DNA of 35,993 bases from Noviherbaspirillum soli (GCF_015352955.1 NZ_JACYOX010000042.1:1-35993), one strand, 5' to 3'. Numbered from the stretch's first letter, positions 26,683 to 34,509 are shown. Translations and numbers: made by a program. Notes: generated from the letters alone by a model not told the origin.

Positions 26683-27063
26683 TCAAATACGAAGTCGTAG
26701 CGTTCGGAGGTATGGCGGGTCGGTCCCCGACTCAACGGGAACGTTTCCCTGCGCAGTAGCGAGGACATGCGGGATAACCAGCGAAGGTGCCGGCATGATA
26801 GACGTTACGGTAAGCGGTCCCAGGGCAGGCGTTGTTGCCAGGTGCTCGAGCGCTAACTGGATGCCAGCCTTGTCCTCCGCGCAAAGGACTGGTTCTTTCT
26901 TGTCCATTTCTGCACAGGGCATCCCTTCCATCGCGACCTCTGCGGCCGGTGCCGGCACGAGCTGTGGGCACGCGTAGGCAGCCATTGCGATTCCATAGGT
27001 CAGCACCGTCATGACCAGGAAGCAGGCTATCAGACGGCGGAAGGATGAAAAGAAACGCTGCAT
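26683..27063 (-). CDS. Small exported Met/Cys-containing protein upstream of cusC
   Basis: A 126-residue protein of unknown function, start MQRFFSSFRRLIACFLVMTV at 27063; a Met six codons earlier is possible. A membrane or signal segment (residues ~10-30) ends near AAYACPQ. The exported part has a cluster of potential soft-metal ligands: CPQL, MEGMPCAEMDKKEPVLC. The rest is featureless, and the C-terminal 15 residues look untypical. It lies 70 bp before cusC on the same strand, so a role in periplasmic copper handling is a fair inference. I cannot name its family. Confidence 0.6.
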   Translation of the reverse strand: MQRFFSSFRRLIACFLVMTVLTYGIAMAAYACPQLVPAPAAEVAMEGMPCAEMDKKEPVLCAEDKAGIQLALEHLATTPALGPLTVTSIMPAPSLVIPHVLATAQGNVPVESGTDPPYLRTLRLRI

Positions 27064-27211
27064 CGAGTTAGAATGAATCAAACATGCGTAGTTTAAAAAA
27101 TTTCGATTAGTTATTAGTTTACCCCTTCTTCCGATGGAAGCGCCAATCGCCCTGCGTCGTGAACATCATCGAAGATTTGTTGCCAAATGGCGGAAGACAC
27201 AGGAGTTTGCC

Positions 27212-27379
27212 ATGGAGATGCAATCGAGGGCGGTAAGGATCATGGTCATCGTGTTAGCGGTGATAGGAACGTTGGTGGTGCTAGGAGGCGCGGGAATGGT
27301 GTTCATGCATGGCGCAATGATGGGTAGCTCTCCGCGTCATGCACTTTTCTCTTCGATGATGGGAATGTGCCCGGCATGA
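27212..27379 (+). CDS. Met/His-rich single-pass membrane peptide
   Basis: A 55-residue protein, start ATG 27212 behind a well-spaced AGGAG. It has one hydrophobic helix (RIMVIVLAVIGTLVVLGGAG) and a short periplasm-facing tail with repeated soft-metal ligands: MVFMHGAMMGSSPRH, then SSMMGMCPA. It is divergent from the cus operon with only about 150 bp between the two starts, and probably shares copper control. No family is recognised. The high Met count and the good ribosome site support it as real. Confidence 0.6.
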   Translation: MEMQSRAVRIMVIVLAVIGTLVVLGGAGMVFMHGAMMGSSPRHALFSSMMGMCPA

Positions 27380-27857
27380 TGGCTAGCAAGCGGGCAAGAT
27401 ATCAGCCTTAGGGCAAGAAGTTACCCGGCGTCCTACAGGTGCGTGATGGTGGAGGCGATACGCGGCCGCTTAGACAGACTGTTATTGGTGTAGCCAGTGT
27501 TGCTAGTTGGGCCACGCCGACAGCCGGGTCATAGGTGCCCGTAAAATCCGCTTGGCCTAGCCTGGTCAGCAACTTCAGCCGGCGATCCCGTGGGAAAGGC
27601 GGCAGATCTGATATATCAGACAGCAGCAGCCGTCTCTGTTTCAAGTGCATTTTTCATTTCGAGTGTCGTCGCTTATTCCCGTTTGTCTCGACAGTGAGTA
27701 TCTTTCCAGGCGTGGGCGCTACGAAATCTGGCTTTATCTCGCTTAGTGCCTGGCTGGTTACTGCATTTTGAATATGCTTAGAAAGATTCATACCGCTTGG
27801 CAATGCTTTCCATGCGTGCTTCCTCCAGCGCATTAATCTTTGACTCGCGACCAAGTA
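27380..27857. other. Stretch without a recognised gene
   Basis: Open frames exist on the minus strand (27408-27650, beginning MHLKQRRLLLSDISDLPPFP; and 27654-27854, containing LSKHIQNAVTSQALSEIKPD). Neither has a clear ribosome site or a family I recognise. They could be fragments of older genes. I see no inverted repeats or IS ends here. Confidence 0.4.
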
Positions 27858-28070
27858 TCATCCGCAGCAGCCGCGCTGCTCCTGAATTGGGGGACATTTG
27901 GCCGAGCCATAAGAGCAGTAGACGCAGCAATCACCTTCTTTCGGACGGAGAACTGTCTTGCAGTTCTCGCATTCGTAGAAGAACTGGCATGCATCCGTCG
28001 GCATGATTTCTGACTTTACATGCCCACACATCGGGCAAGTCAATAAAGATTGATAGCTGGTCGTTGCCAT
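27858..28070 (-). CDS. GDCCVxC-motif small zinc-ribbon-like protein
   Basis: A 70-residue Cys-rich protein. It begins MATTSYQSLLTCPMCGHVKS with one CxxC pair, then YECENCKTVLRPKEGDCCVY (second CxxC) and CSYGSAKCPPIQEQRGCCG. The GDCCVxCSYG...CPP signature defines a conserved small family of unknown function that also has selenocysteine-containing members. In this copy all positions are Cys codons, with no internal TGA. In other genomes it accompanies metal-resistance genes, which fits its position beside cus genes. Eleven Cys suggest metal binding or thiol chemistry. Confidence 0.85.
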   Translation of the reverse strand: MATTSYQSLLTCPMCGHVKSEIMPTDACQFFYECENCKTVLRPKEGDCCVYCSYGSAKCPPIQEQRGCCG

Positions 28071-28180
28071 AGTTCATTCTCGTCCGGTGGCATGGAGTCC
28101 GGCGTTGGCCAACGCCAAAGCGACAACAGTAGCGCTGGTCTTTGCCGGGCCAACTTTGGACAGCTTTTTTGTGCAATCGG

Positions 28181-28873
28181 TCAGCTCGCAGCGCCCAAGC
28201 GAGCGTTTTGCGGAAATAGGACGCGGCGGGCTTCTTCGTCCATCTCAGTCTTGAAAGCGTGTTGTGCCTTTAGGGCCTCGGCACGCTGCGCCGCGGGCCG
28301 TGCATTGATTTCATCGAGCAGCCGCTTCACCTGAGGGAGCTTACCCCAAGCCTCGGCACCAAGGATGAAAGGCACGGCTCGGGCCCAGCCCCATACTGCC
28401 ATGTCGACGAGCGTATAGCGATCTCCCAGCATATAGGGATGCTTGGCGAGTTGCGCGTCGATCAAGCTCCAGTGGCGCTGAGCCTCAAAGTCGTAGCGGT
28501 TCACTGCATACTCCTTCGGTTCTGGCGCGAAGTGCTTGAAGTGCACAGCCTGACCCGAATATGGCCCAATCCCCGTGGCCACAAACATCAACCAAGATAG
28601 CATCTGTGCGCGTTGCTCAGGGGTATTCTCTGGCAGGAATTTTCCTGTTTTCTCAGCCAGGTACAACAGGATGGCATTGCTATCGAACACTACAGCGTCG
28701 CCATCCACCAGGGCCGGGGTCTTGGCATTCGGATTGATGGCAGTGTAGACGGGCGCGTGCTGCTCCCCCTTGCGGGTGTCTACGGGGATCAATTCATAAG
28801 GCAGTCCCGCTTCTTCCAAAAAGAGGGCTACTTTGGCCGGGTTAGGGGATGGATGATAGTAGAACTTGATCAT
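28181..28873 (-). CDS. Glutathione S-transferase
   Basis: A cytoplasmic 230-residue GST. The thioredoxin-like N-terminal domain reads MIKFYYHPSPNPAKVALFLE, where the Ser/Asn of SPN sits at the usual glutathione-activating site, followed by TRKGEQHAPVYTAINPNAKT, PALVDGD and FDSNAILLYLAEKTG. The helical C-terminal domain has HWSLIDAQLAKHPYMLGDRY, then TLVDMAVWGWAR. The form is close to the Nu/YghU-like or Ure2p-like classes, where disulfide-bond reductase activity is known. It is divergent from a TetR gene and a set of detoxification enzymes, so it probably belongs to the same electrophile response. Confidence 0.93.
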   Translation of the reverse strand: MIKFYYHPSPNPAKVALFLEEAGLPYELIPVDTRKGEQHAPVYTAINPNAKTPALVDGDAVVFDSNAILLYLAEKTGKFLPENTPEQRAQMLSWLMFVATGIGPYSGQAVHFKHFAPEPKEYAVNRYDFEAQRHWSLIDAQLAKHPYMLGDRYTLVDMAVWGWARAVPFILGAEAWGKLPQVKRLLDEINARPAAQRAEALKAQHAFKTEMDEEARRVLFPQNARLGAAS

Positions 28874-29069
28874 TATCGTCCTTTGAAAACGGAGTTGAGG
28901 AACCGTGGGCGGCGAGCGTTAAGAAAAGTAGCGAGGACAGCATTGCCCTGCGCAACCCGCCTTTCAGCATAGCAACAGGGCGAAGTGGAACGTCTGCTCT
29001 TGGACGCACAACACCCCATCAGAGAGGGTAAGTCCATTACTCCCGCATAGGCGACGTGGGGATAATATC

Positions 29070-29099
29070 AAAATTCTGGTACAATCGGTCCAGAATTTT
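29070..29099 (+). promoter_or_regulatory. Palindromic TetR operator over the -10 box
   Basis: A perfect inverted repeat with 10-bp arms, AAAATTCTGG at 29070-29079 and CCAGAATTTT at 29090-29099, is separated by 10 bases. The spacer begins with TACAAT (29080-29085), a good -10 hexamer. It lies 17 bp before the TetR start. It is the likely autoregulatory operator: bound repressor would cover the -10 element. Confidence 0.85.
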
Positions 29100-29116
29100 T
29101 GAGGGGTAAGTTGTCC

Positions 29117-29689
29117 ATGGCACGACATTTGGAATTCGATCGCAATGAAGTTGTTGCACGCGCAGTCGACGCATTCTGGCAGGCCGGTTATGAATCTTTG
29201 CCTGCGCTTGAAATTGCGGAGGCAATGGGCGTTGCGAAATCTTCGCTATACAACACGTTTGGTTCAAAGCGAAATCTTTTCATTGAATCAGTAGACCATT
29301 ACGCCGATAGCCAGCGTTCGAAGGTCGTCGCGCGCTCTAAAAGCGAGAACGTGGGGGAATTATTGCGCCAGATGCTGCTGGATGTGATTACTGACAACTA
29401 CGCGGGCCGCGGCTGTTTCCTGGTGAACACGGCTGCCGACTTCGGGGCACGTGATGAGGAAGTTCGTCAACACGTCAAGGCTGGTTTCGACGGGATGATA
29501 GACGCATTCACAACACTTATTCGCGCTGGGCAAGAGACCGGTCAAATCAAATCCGACGTGAACCCGCAGCAATATGCTGTCATTCTAGTGACGGGCATTT
29601 CTGGCTTGCGCGTTCTGGTTAAGGGCGGATATTCATCGGTTGAACTGGACCCTGTGATTGAAAACATGTTGGCCGGATTACTGAAATAA
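29117..29689 (+). CDS. TetR/AcrR-family repressor
   Basis: A 190-residue regulator. ATG 29117 has GAGGGG upstream. The DNA-binding domain reads MARHLEFDRNEVVARAVDAF, then EIAEAMGVAKSSLYNTFGSK. The ligand domain contains GRGCFLVNTAADFGARDEEV, with a single Cys in a position common in this subfamily and possibly reactive to electrophiles. It heads a co-directional set (AhpD-like, dehalogenase-like, Old Yellow Enzyme), a layout comparable to nemR-nemA. I infer derepression by reactive electrophiles or quinones; the true ligand is unknown. Confidence 0.93.
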   Translation: MARHLEFDRNEVVARAVDAFWQAGYESLPALEIAEAMGVAKSSLYNTFGSKRNLFIESVDHYADSQRSKVVARSKSENVGELLRQMLLDVITDNYAGRGCFLVNTAADFGARDEEVRQHVKAGFDGMIDAFTTLIRAGQETGQIKSDVNPQQYAVILVTGISGLRVLVKGGYSSVELDPVIENMLAGLLK

Positions 29690-29757
29690 ATTTTTTATCT
29701 ATTTTGGACTGGAATGACCAAAATCGTGCGTCATTCCATTTTTCTCAGGAGCTGATG

Positions 29758-30333
29758 ATGACTAACATTGCAAAACTTTCTCTTCCGCCTACTACCCTCG
29801 AGACTGCCGAAGGCCGGACCAAAGAGGTATTGGAGGCAGGTAAAAAGTCGGCAGGTGGTATTCCCAATATGTATGCTGGAATGGCGAACTCGCCTGCATT
29901 GCTCGATACCTATCTGCATGGTTATCAACTTTTTCGTCGGGAATCCGGCTTTACGGCGGCCGAGCAGGAGCTGGTCTTCCTGAGCATCGCGCGTGTCAAT
30001 GAGTGCACGTATTGTGTTGCAGCACACAGCTTCCTCGCGGGTGCTGTCTCGAAAACGCCTGAACAAGCTGTCCAGGCGGTCCGCAATGACTCCATCATCG
30101 AAGATGCGAAGTTGGCGGCATTGAGCGCCTTTACCCAAACGATGGTTTCCTCACGCGGCAAGCCGACGCCAGACCAATTGGAAGCGTTTTTGGCGGCGGG
30201 CTATACCGAGAATAACGTGCTGGAAATTATCCTCGCGATTGCCGTCAAAACGATCAGTAACTACGCCAATCACGTTTTGCGTACCCCAGTGGATGCCATG
30301 TTCCTGTCGCAGGCCTGGTCCCCCAAAGCATGA
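29758..30333 (+). CDS. AhpD-like carboxymuconolactone-decarboxylase-family protein
   Basis: A 191-residue protein of the AhpD/CMD fold. ATG 29758 is 6 bases from AGGAG; ATG 29755 is too close. The active-site pattern E-x-C-x-x-C-x-x-x-H is present in ARVNECTYCVAAHSFLAGAV. AhpD-type enzymes use this Cys pair as a peroxidase or disulfide reductase. The segment GGIPNMYAGMANSPALLDTY is typical of the family. It is the first gene after the TetR repressor, with a gap of 68 bp, and is probably controlled by it. Likely role: reduction of peroxides or electrophile adducts. Confidence 0.9.
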   Translation: MTNIAKLSLPPTTLETAEGRTKEVLEAGKKSAGGIPNMYAGMANSPALLDTYLHGYQLFRRESGFTAAEQELVFLSIARVNECTYCVAAHSFLAGAVSKTPEQAVQAVRNDSIIEDAKLAALSAFTQTMVSSRGKPTPDQLEAFLAAGYTENNVLEIILAIAVKTISNYANHVLRTPVDAMFLSQAWSPKA

Positions 30334-30449
30334 ATTAACGTGACGGATCCTCTATCAGTAGGACATGACCCGTCGCCTAAAGGGTAAATAGTCGGCGCGC
30401 CCCGCCGGGCTCACCACCTTATCGTTGATCGTACCTATTGGAGCCAAAA

Positions 30450-31139
30450 ATGAGTCAATCAAGCAAGCGCGAGCGCATAATCGTCTTTGATGTCAATGAA
30501 ACACTGCTCGACATTGAAATATTGGAGCCGTTTTTTGAGCGAGTCTTTGGTGATGCTCGCGTCATGCGACAGTGGTTCGCTGAACTGATTCTTTACTCTC
30601 AAGCCCTGAGCTTGAGCAGCCGCTATGCGCCTTTCGGTCAACTCGCGGTGGCTGTACTCAAGATGGTTGCTGAAATAAAAAACGTATCACTGACGGCCGA
30701 TGATCTCGAAGACTTCAAGGACGTTATGGGTCGGTTACCCGCCCACCAGGACGCTGCGCCAGCTCTCGAAATGCTCAGGAGTGCAGGATTTCGCCTCGTG
30801 ACCTTGACGAACTCAGCACCCGAGGCTGGCCAGGCAGTTCTTCAAAAGGCTGAGCTGTCGCAGTATTTTGAAAAACAATTCTCGGTCGATGCAGTGAAGC
30901 GTTTTAAACCTGCCGTTGAAACCTATAGCAGCGTAGCGTCGGCGCTGGGCGCTGACCCCAGCGCCCTGCGATTGGTTGCGGCTCATACCTGGGACACTCT
31001 GGGCGCGCTGGCGGCGGGGTGGAAGGCTGCATTGTTAATCCGTCCAGGAAATGCGCCCTTGCCGGTCGGCGATCAACCCGACGTCATAGAAAAGGACTTG
31101 CTGGTAATTGCGCGCCGCATCATCACCATAGACCAGTAG
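30450..31139 (+). CDS. HAD-superfamily (S)-2-haloacid dehalogenase-like protein
   Basis: A 229-residue cytoplasmic hydrolase, start MSQSSKRERIIVFDVNETLL at 30450 with GGAG upstream. Motif I is FDVNETLLD with the nucleophilic Asp. Motif II is LVTLTNSA. The motif III Lys is in VKRFKPAVETYSSV. Motif IV is VAAHTWDTLGALAAGW, where His-Thr stands in place of the Ser-Asn seen in classical 2-haloacid dehalogenases, so the substrate may differ. It follows the AhpD-like gene by about 115 bp in the same direction and could remove halogen from compounds also handled by the ene-reductase downstream. Confidence 0.88.
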   Translation: MSQSSKRERIIVFDVNETLLDIEILEPFFERVFGDARVMRQWFAELILYSQALSLSSRYAPFGQLAVAVLKMVAEIKNVSLTADDLEDFKDVMGRLPAHQDAAPALEMLRSAGFRLVTLTNSAPEAGQAVLQKAELSQYFEKQFSVDAVKRFKPAVETYSSVASALGADPSALRLVAAHTWDTLGALAAGWKAALLIRPGNAPLPVGDQPDVIEKDLLVIARRIITIDQ

Positions 31140-31248
31140 GCAAAGTTTGTCTTCGCGGCTGGGGAATGCGGTATTCCGTTTCATTCAGGAAACTGCCCTT
31201 GTCTGGGCCGAAACAACGACTTAAGACTAAATTTTTTTATTGACCAAT

Positions 31249-32349
31249 ATGAATCCAACTGAAAACCAATCAAAGCTTTTTATGCCGGCCGTACTCGGCT
31301 CCATTCCACTTCGAAACCGTATCGTGATGGCACCGTTGACGCGCAGTCGCGCCGAGGCGGGCAATGTGCCACATGAACTCAACGCGCGTTATTATGCGCA
31401 ACGCGCATCTGCTGGCTTGATCATTTCGGAGGCAACCCAGATCAGCTCGCAAGGCCAAGGTTATCCAAAAACGCCCGGCATCCACAGCGACGCACAAATC
31501 GCTGGATGGCAGTTAGTCACAAACGCCGTCCATGAGTGCGGCGGCAAGATTTTTCTTCAATTATGGCATGTGGGGCGTATCTCGCATCCAGTGACATTGG
31601 GAAAAGGCGAAGTGCCGGTGGCGCCTTCTGCCATCAAGCCGGCTGGCGAGATTTATACTGACCAGGGGATGCGGCCATTTGTGACACCGCGCGCTCTTGC
31701 GATCGACGAGATTCCGGCCTTGATTGAAGACTTCCGCATTGCAGCGACAAATGCCAAGGCAGCCGGCTTCGATGGCGTCGAAATTCATGCCGCCAACGGT
31801 TACTTGATTGATCAGTTCCTCCGGGACGGCACGAATAAACGCGAAGATGCTTACGGTGGCTCCGTCGACAATCGAGCACGCCTTCTGCGCGAAGTGACCG
31901 AGGCGGTCCTGTCAGTCTGGGAACCCGGCCAAGTCGGCGTTCGAATCTCGCCAACGAACCCGTTCAACGATATTGCTGACTCCAGTCCGCAAGCTACGTT
32001 TGACGTAATTGTTGAGCAACTCAACCGCTATAGCTTGGCTTACCTTCACGTGGTGGAAGACCGCACGGACGGCTTTGATTATCAGCAGCTCCGACAAATA
32101 TTCAACGGGGCCTACATGGCCAACGGTGGGTATCAACGCGACAGTGCAATTGCCGCGATTGAAGAAGGCAGCGCTGATTTTATTGCCTTCGGCAAGCTTT
32201 TCATTGCCAATCCTGACCTTCCCCAGCGCCTCCGTCTAAATACAGAGTTCAATCCGCCGCGTGAGGAATTGTTTTACGCTGGCGGTGCGGAGGGCTACGA
32301 TGATTACCCATCGTTAAGAGGAACTGCAGAAAGGGAAGCAAGCCTGTAG
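31249..32349 (+). CDS. Old Yellow Enzyme-family FMN ene-reductase
   Basis: A 366-residue NAD(P)H:flavin oxidoreductase of the NemA/xenobiotic reductase type, reducing activated C=C bonds or nitro groups. Key segments are PLRNRIVMAPLTRSRAEAGN, RASAGLIISEATQISSQGQG, the LQLWHVGRISHP motif, and GVEIHAANGYLIDQFLRDGT with the substrate-binding His/Asn pair. ATG 31249 is chosen; a TTG nine bases upstream is possible and neither has a strong ribosome site. The last seven codons (AEREASL) lie inside the 89-bp repeat, so the C-terminus after YDDYPSLRGT seems to be provided by repeat DNA. Confidence 0.93.
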   Translation: MNPTENQSKLFMPAVLGSIPLRNRIVMAPLTRSRAEAGNVPHELNARYYAQRASAGLIISEATQISSQGQGYPKTPGIHSDAQIAGWQLVTNAVHECGGKIFLQLWHVGRISHPVTLGKGEVPVAPSAIKPAGEIYTDQGMRPFVTPRALAIDEIPALIEDFRIAATNAKAAGFDGVEIHAANGYLIDQFLRDGTNKREDAYGGSVDNRARLLREVTEAVLSVWEPGQVGVRISPTNPFNDIADSSPQATFDVIVEQLNRYSLAYLHVVEDRTDGFDYQQLRQIFNGAYMANGGYQRDSAIAAIEEGSADFIAFGKLFIANPDLPQRLRLNTEFNPPREELFYAGGAEGYDDYPSLRGTAEREASL

Positions 32350-32414
32350 TCTGATCAAGACAAACGAAGTTTTCGAAAGCGATTTGTCGAAGATACGATG
32401 AATCGCTTTAAAAA
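32326..32414 (+). repeat. 89-bp dispersed repeat, copy 2
   Basis: This copy matches 8047-8135 without gaps at about 81% identity. It begins inside the Old Yellow Enzyme gene, supplies its last codons and stop (32347-32349), and ends five bases before the end of the convergent sigma-factor gene. It contains a perfect 9-bp inverted repeat, AAAGCGATT and AATCGCTTT, around a 16-base loop. Here it lies between two convergent genes. Confidence 0.85.
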
Positions 32415-32419
32415 ATGGC

Positions 32420-32953
32420 TTATAGAGGTTCTGAGCCAACCATATATTCCCGCACGAGTTCCCTGGCGCGATGCAGCCGGCTCTTGATAGCACCAGGTTG
32501 TTCGCCGAGGCGTTGTGCAATCTCGCCGATCGTGAGCTCTTCGAAGTCCCGCAACAGCACGACTTCAAGATAATGGGCTGGCAAGGATTCAAGCGCGTTG
32601 GCCAGATCAATCCGGAGTGACTCGTCAGTGCGACTTGCCAGCTGGTGTTCGGCCAGATCTTCTTCTAGCGACTCATGCCTGAACATCATGCGTTCCAGTT
32701 TGCGGCATTCACGCTTGATGACGGTAAATAGCCAAGAGGAGAAAGCTATGGCCGCTCTAAGTCCGGTTACCTTGCGCGAAATGATCAGCAGTGACTCCTG
32801 GACGGCGTCATCAATGTCGCTGACGCGGCAGTGCCTGCGTGCATAGCGGCGAGCATCCGCCTGGCACACAGCGAGTAAGCGGGAGATCGCCACCTGGTCT
32901 CCTGCCTGTGCGGCCAGGATGAGGTTTTCCCGTTCCATGACATCGGCGACCAT
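32420..32953 (-). CDS. ECF-family RNA polymerase sigma factor
   Basis: A 177-residue group IV sigma factor. AGGAGG lies nine bases before ATG 32953. Region 2 is at residues ~10-80 (AAQAGDQVAISRLLAVCQAD, DIDDAVQESLLIISRKV and FSSWLFTVIKRECRKLERMM). Region 4 is at ~115-170 (ALESLPAHYLEVVLLRDFEE, LTIGEIAQRLGEQPGAIKSR). It recognises GAACC-type -35 boxes in this family; such a box with matched downstream bases occurs in front of this gene and two neighbours. No anti-sigma gene is adjacent. Cys in AVCQAD and RRHCRV and in KRECRK could be a redox or metal switch, but this is a guess. Confidence 0.94.
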   Translation of the reverse strand: MVADVMERENLILAAQAGDQVAISRLLAVCQADARRYARRHCRVSDIDDAVQESLLIISRKVTGLRAAIAFSSWLFTVIKRECRKLERMMFRHESLEEDLAEHQLASRTDESLRIDLANALESLPAHYLEVVLLRDFEELTIGEIAQRLGEQPGAIKSRLHRARELVREYMVGSEPL

Positions 32954-33075
32954 CGTTCACTGCCTCCTGTCGAGTTTGTGGTGATGCCAGGCGCACTTCC
33001 AACCTAGGATAGGCTTCATGTATAACATTCCGGTCTCCTCGGAGGGGTAAGGTTCGATGGCATCGCTTTATTGCT

Positions 33076-33105
33076 AAGAGTCGCCAAGCTCTCAAAACGG
33101 TTCGC
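33076..33105 (-). promoter_or_regulatory. ECF-type promoter of the sigma gene (motif A)
   Basis: On the minus strand GCGAACC (33099-33105) is followed at a fixed distance by CTCTT (33076-33080). Counting from the base after GCGAACC, T4, G6, TT at 12-13, C16 and CTCTT at 19-23 are shared with motifs B and P. It lies 123 bp before the sigma start, implying autoregulation. Confidence 0.8.
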
Positions 33106-33162
33106 AGAAACTATAAAGTATTTTGGTCGTGGATCGGCAATTGACAGCGATGGCTAATCGCA

Positions 33163-33891
33163 TTAAAAGCGTGTCGTCAAACCAGTCAACCAAGTCGGGG
33201 AGTGCTCGACCAGCCATGTCTCAACCGGTTTGTCTGCTCCGGAGAGGATCATGACCGCGATGGCGACCATCATGGCGCCCATGACGATCTTTCCAGTCTT
33301 CCCTGCTTGCATAAGTTTGCCGCGTGCCTTCATCATCGCCGTGCGGGAAAGGTAAGCCAAGCCAACCACTGGTATCGCTGCGCCAAGGCCGAAGACGCCC
33401 ATGAGCAGGGCAGCTTGAGGAAGGTGGGCACCCTGGCTGGCCAACACAATAGCAGCACCAAGCGTCGGGCCGACGCAAGGGCTCCAGACTACGCCGAGGG
33501 CAAGACCAATGACGAATTGTCCGCTAAGGCCGTTAAGCGTGAGTCGGGACACAAGATCGTTGCCGACATTTCCGATTCCAGATGTCGCCGAAGCGAAGCG
33601 CTGCTGCAGGCTTGTCGACATTAGTACTAATCCCAACAGACCAACAAGAGCGGCGCCCACGCTCCTGAAGCCGGCAACGTCGAAGCCAACCGCTGAGCCG
33701 CTCCAGGCGATCAACGTGCCGATAAGGGCATAGGAGAACGCAAGGCCAGTGGCGAGCGCCACGGGAGCGCGAGGATGCGCGGCCAAAGCTGAGCTTAGCA
33801 GGACCGGCAGGATTGGTAGCACGCAGGGCGACAGCGTGGAAAGCATGCCAGCCAGCAAACCAAAGCCATAGGAGCCGAGGCCGAAGTCCAT
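33163..33891 (-). CDS. CcdA/DsbD-like transmembrane thiol transporter
   Basis: A 242-residue inner-membrane protein with about six helices that would carry electrons from cytoplasmic thioredoxin to the periplasm. Its two redox Cys are in LSTLSPCVLPILPVLL and VVWSPCVGPTLGAAI, the symmetric SPC-V-x-P motifs of CcdA. The start codon overlaps the stop of the upstream periplasmic thioredoxin gene by one base (TGATG). The natural partner is therefore that thioredoxin. It is smaller than DsbD and lacks the fused end domains. Likely job: keeping the thioredoxin-like protein, and through it a Cys-rich client, reduced. Confidence 0.93.
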   Translation of the reverse strand: MDFGLGSYGFGLLAGMLSTLSPCVLPILPVLLSSALAAHPRAPVALATGLAFSYALIGTLIAWSGSAVGFDVAGFRSVGAALVGLLGLVLMSTSLQQRFASATSGIGNVGNDLVSRLTLNGLSGQFVIGLALGVVWSPCVGPTLGAAIVLASQGAHLPQAALLMGVFGLGAAIPVVGLAYLSRTAMMKARGKLMQAGKTGKIVMGAMMVAIAVMILSGADKPVETWLVEHSPTWLTGLTTRF

Positions 33892-34274
33892 CAGTTAGCA
33901 GCCTTCCTGAAGATATTCTCGATGCCGGTGGGCGTTGTGTCGCCAACCGAGCGGCCGGTTTCCTTACCGCCCTTGAATGCGATCAAAGTGCTTTGTGACG
34001 TTACCTTGAAGTGCTTCAGCACTGCTTTGTCGGCATCAAAATCCGCCATCAGGACGGCTACCCCTTTGTAGGGTTCCTGTTTGGAAAGGCTTTCGACAAT
34101 GGGTTTCTGGGCTTTGCACGTCGGGCACCAGGTAGCTGAGACATCTACCACGACTGGCTTGCCGTCCTTTGCCAACTGGTCGAATTCCGTCTGCGTAAAC
34201 GGTTTTGGTTCGGCGGCCGAGGCCATTGTTGCGCAGAAGGCGAGTGCTGCAGCAAGGATTTGGGTCTGTTTCAT
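33891..34274 (-). CDS. Exported thioredoxin-like protein
   Basis: A 127-residue protein with signal peptide MKQTQILAAALAFCATMASA and a thioredoxin fold. The active site WCPTC is in VVDVSATWCPTCKAQKPIVE; the Thr of STLIAFKGG occupies the usual cis-Pro neighbourhood, where Pro is expected but not seen. The start at 34274 is preceded by AAGGAGAA. It is coupled to the ccdA-like gene, and its promoter (motif B) matches that of the sigma gene. I infer reduction of cysteines in a periplasmic client, perhaps the divergent Lys-Cys-rich peptide. Confidence 0.93.
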   Translation of the reverse strand: MKQTQILAAALAFCATMASAAEPKPFTQTEFDQLAKDGKPVVVDVSATWCPTCKAQKPIVESLSKQEPYKGVAVLMADFDADKAVLKHFKVTSQSTLIAFKGGKETGRSVGDTTPTGIENIFRKAAN

Positions 34275-34347
34275 GTGATTCTCCTTAGTGGATGGGTTGT
34301 TGGTTGATGCTGCATAGAATCAGTTCTTTGCGTTGTGGTTGGAAGCA

Positions 34348-34377
34348 AAGAGCAGGTAAGTCGTCGAAACGGTTCGC
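34348..34377 (-). promoter_or_regulatory. ECF-type promoter of thioredoxin-ccdA (motif B)
   Basis: On the minus strand GCGAACC (34371-34377) is followed by CTCTT (34348-34352) with the same 18-base gap as in motif A. The first 11 bases GCGAACCGTTT are identical in A and B. It lies 74 bp before the thioredoxin start. Confidence 0.8.
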
Positions 34378-34432
34378 GACCGGTAAATCTTTTTTACTGC
34401 CCTAATGGCAAACCGAAAATTTTTCTCGGCCC

Positions 34433-34462
34433 GCGAACCCGATTGCGAAGTTATCTCCTCTT
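34433..34462 (+). promoter_or_regulatory. ECF-type promoter of the Lys-Cys peptide operon (motif P)
   Basis: On the plus strand GCGAACC (34433-34439) is followed by CTCTTA (34458-34463), again with the 18-base gap, and by the shared T4, G6, TT12-13 and C16. It lies 48 bp before the peptide start and points away from motif B. The two form a back-to-back pair, 55 bp apart. Confidence 0.8.
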
Positions 34463-34509
34463 ACCGGATGAGGCCAATCCTCATTTATTCATTCACCAAG
34501 GAAAAATCC

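Noticed and set aside
27858-28070. Selenoprotein
   Set aside because: No in-frame TGA occurs; all motif positions are Cys codons.
34433-34462. Sigma-70 promoter for the peptide gene
   Set aside because: No good TTGACA/TATAAT pair was found at this place, while the spacing and bases match the two other ECF-type motifs.
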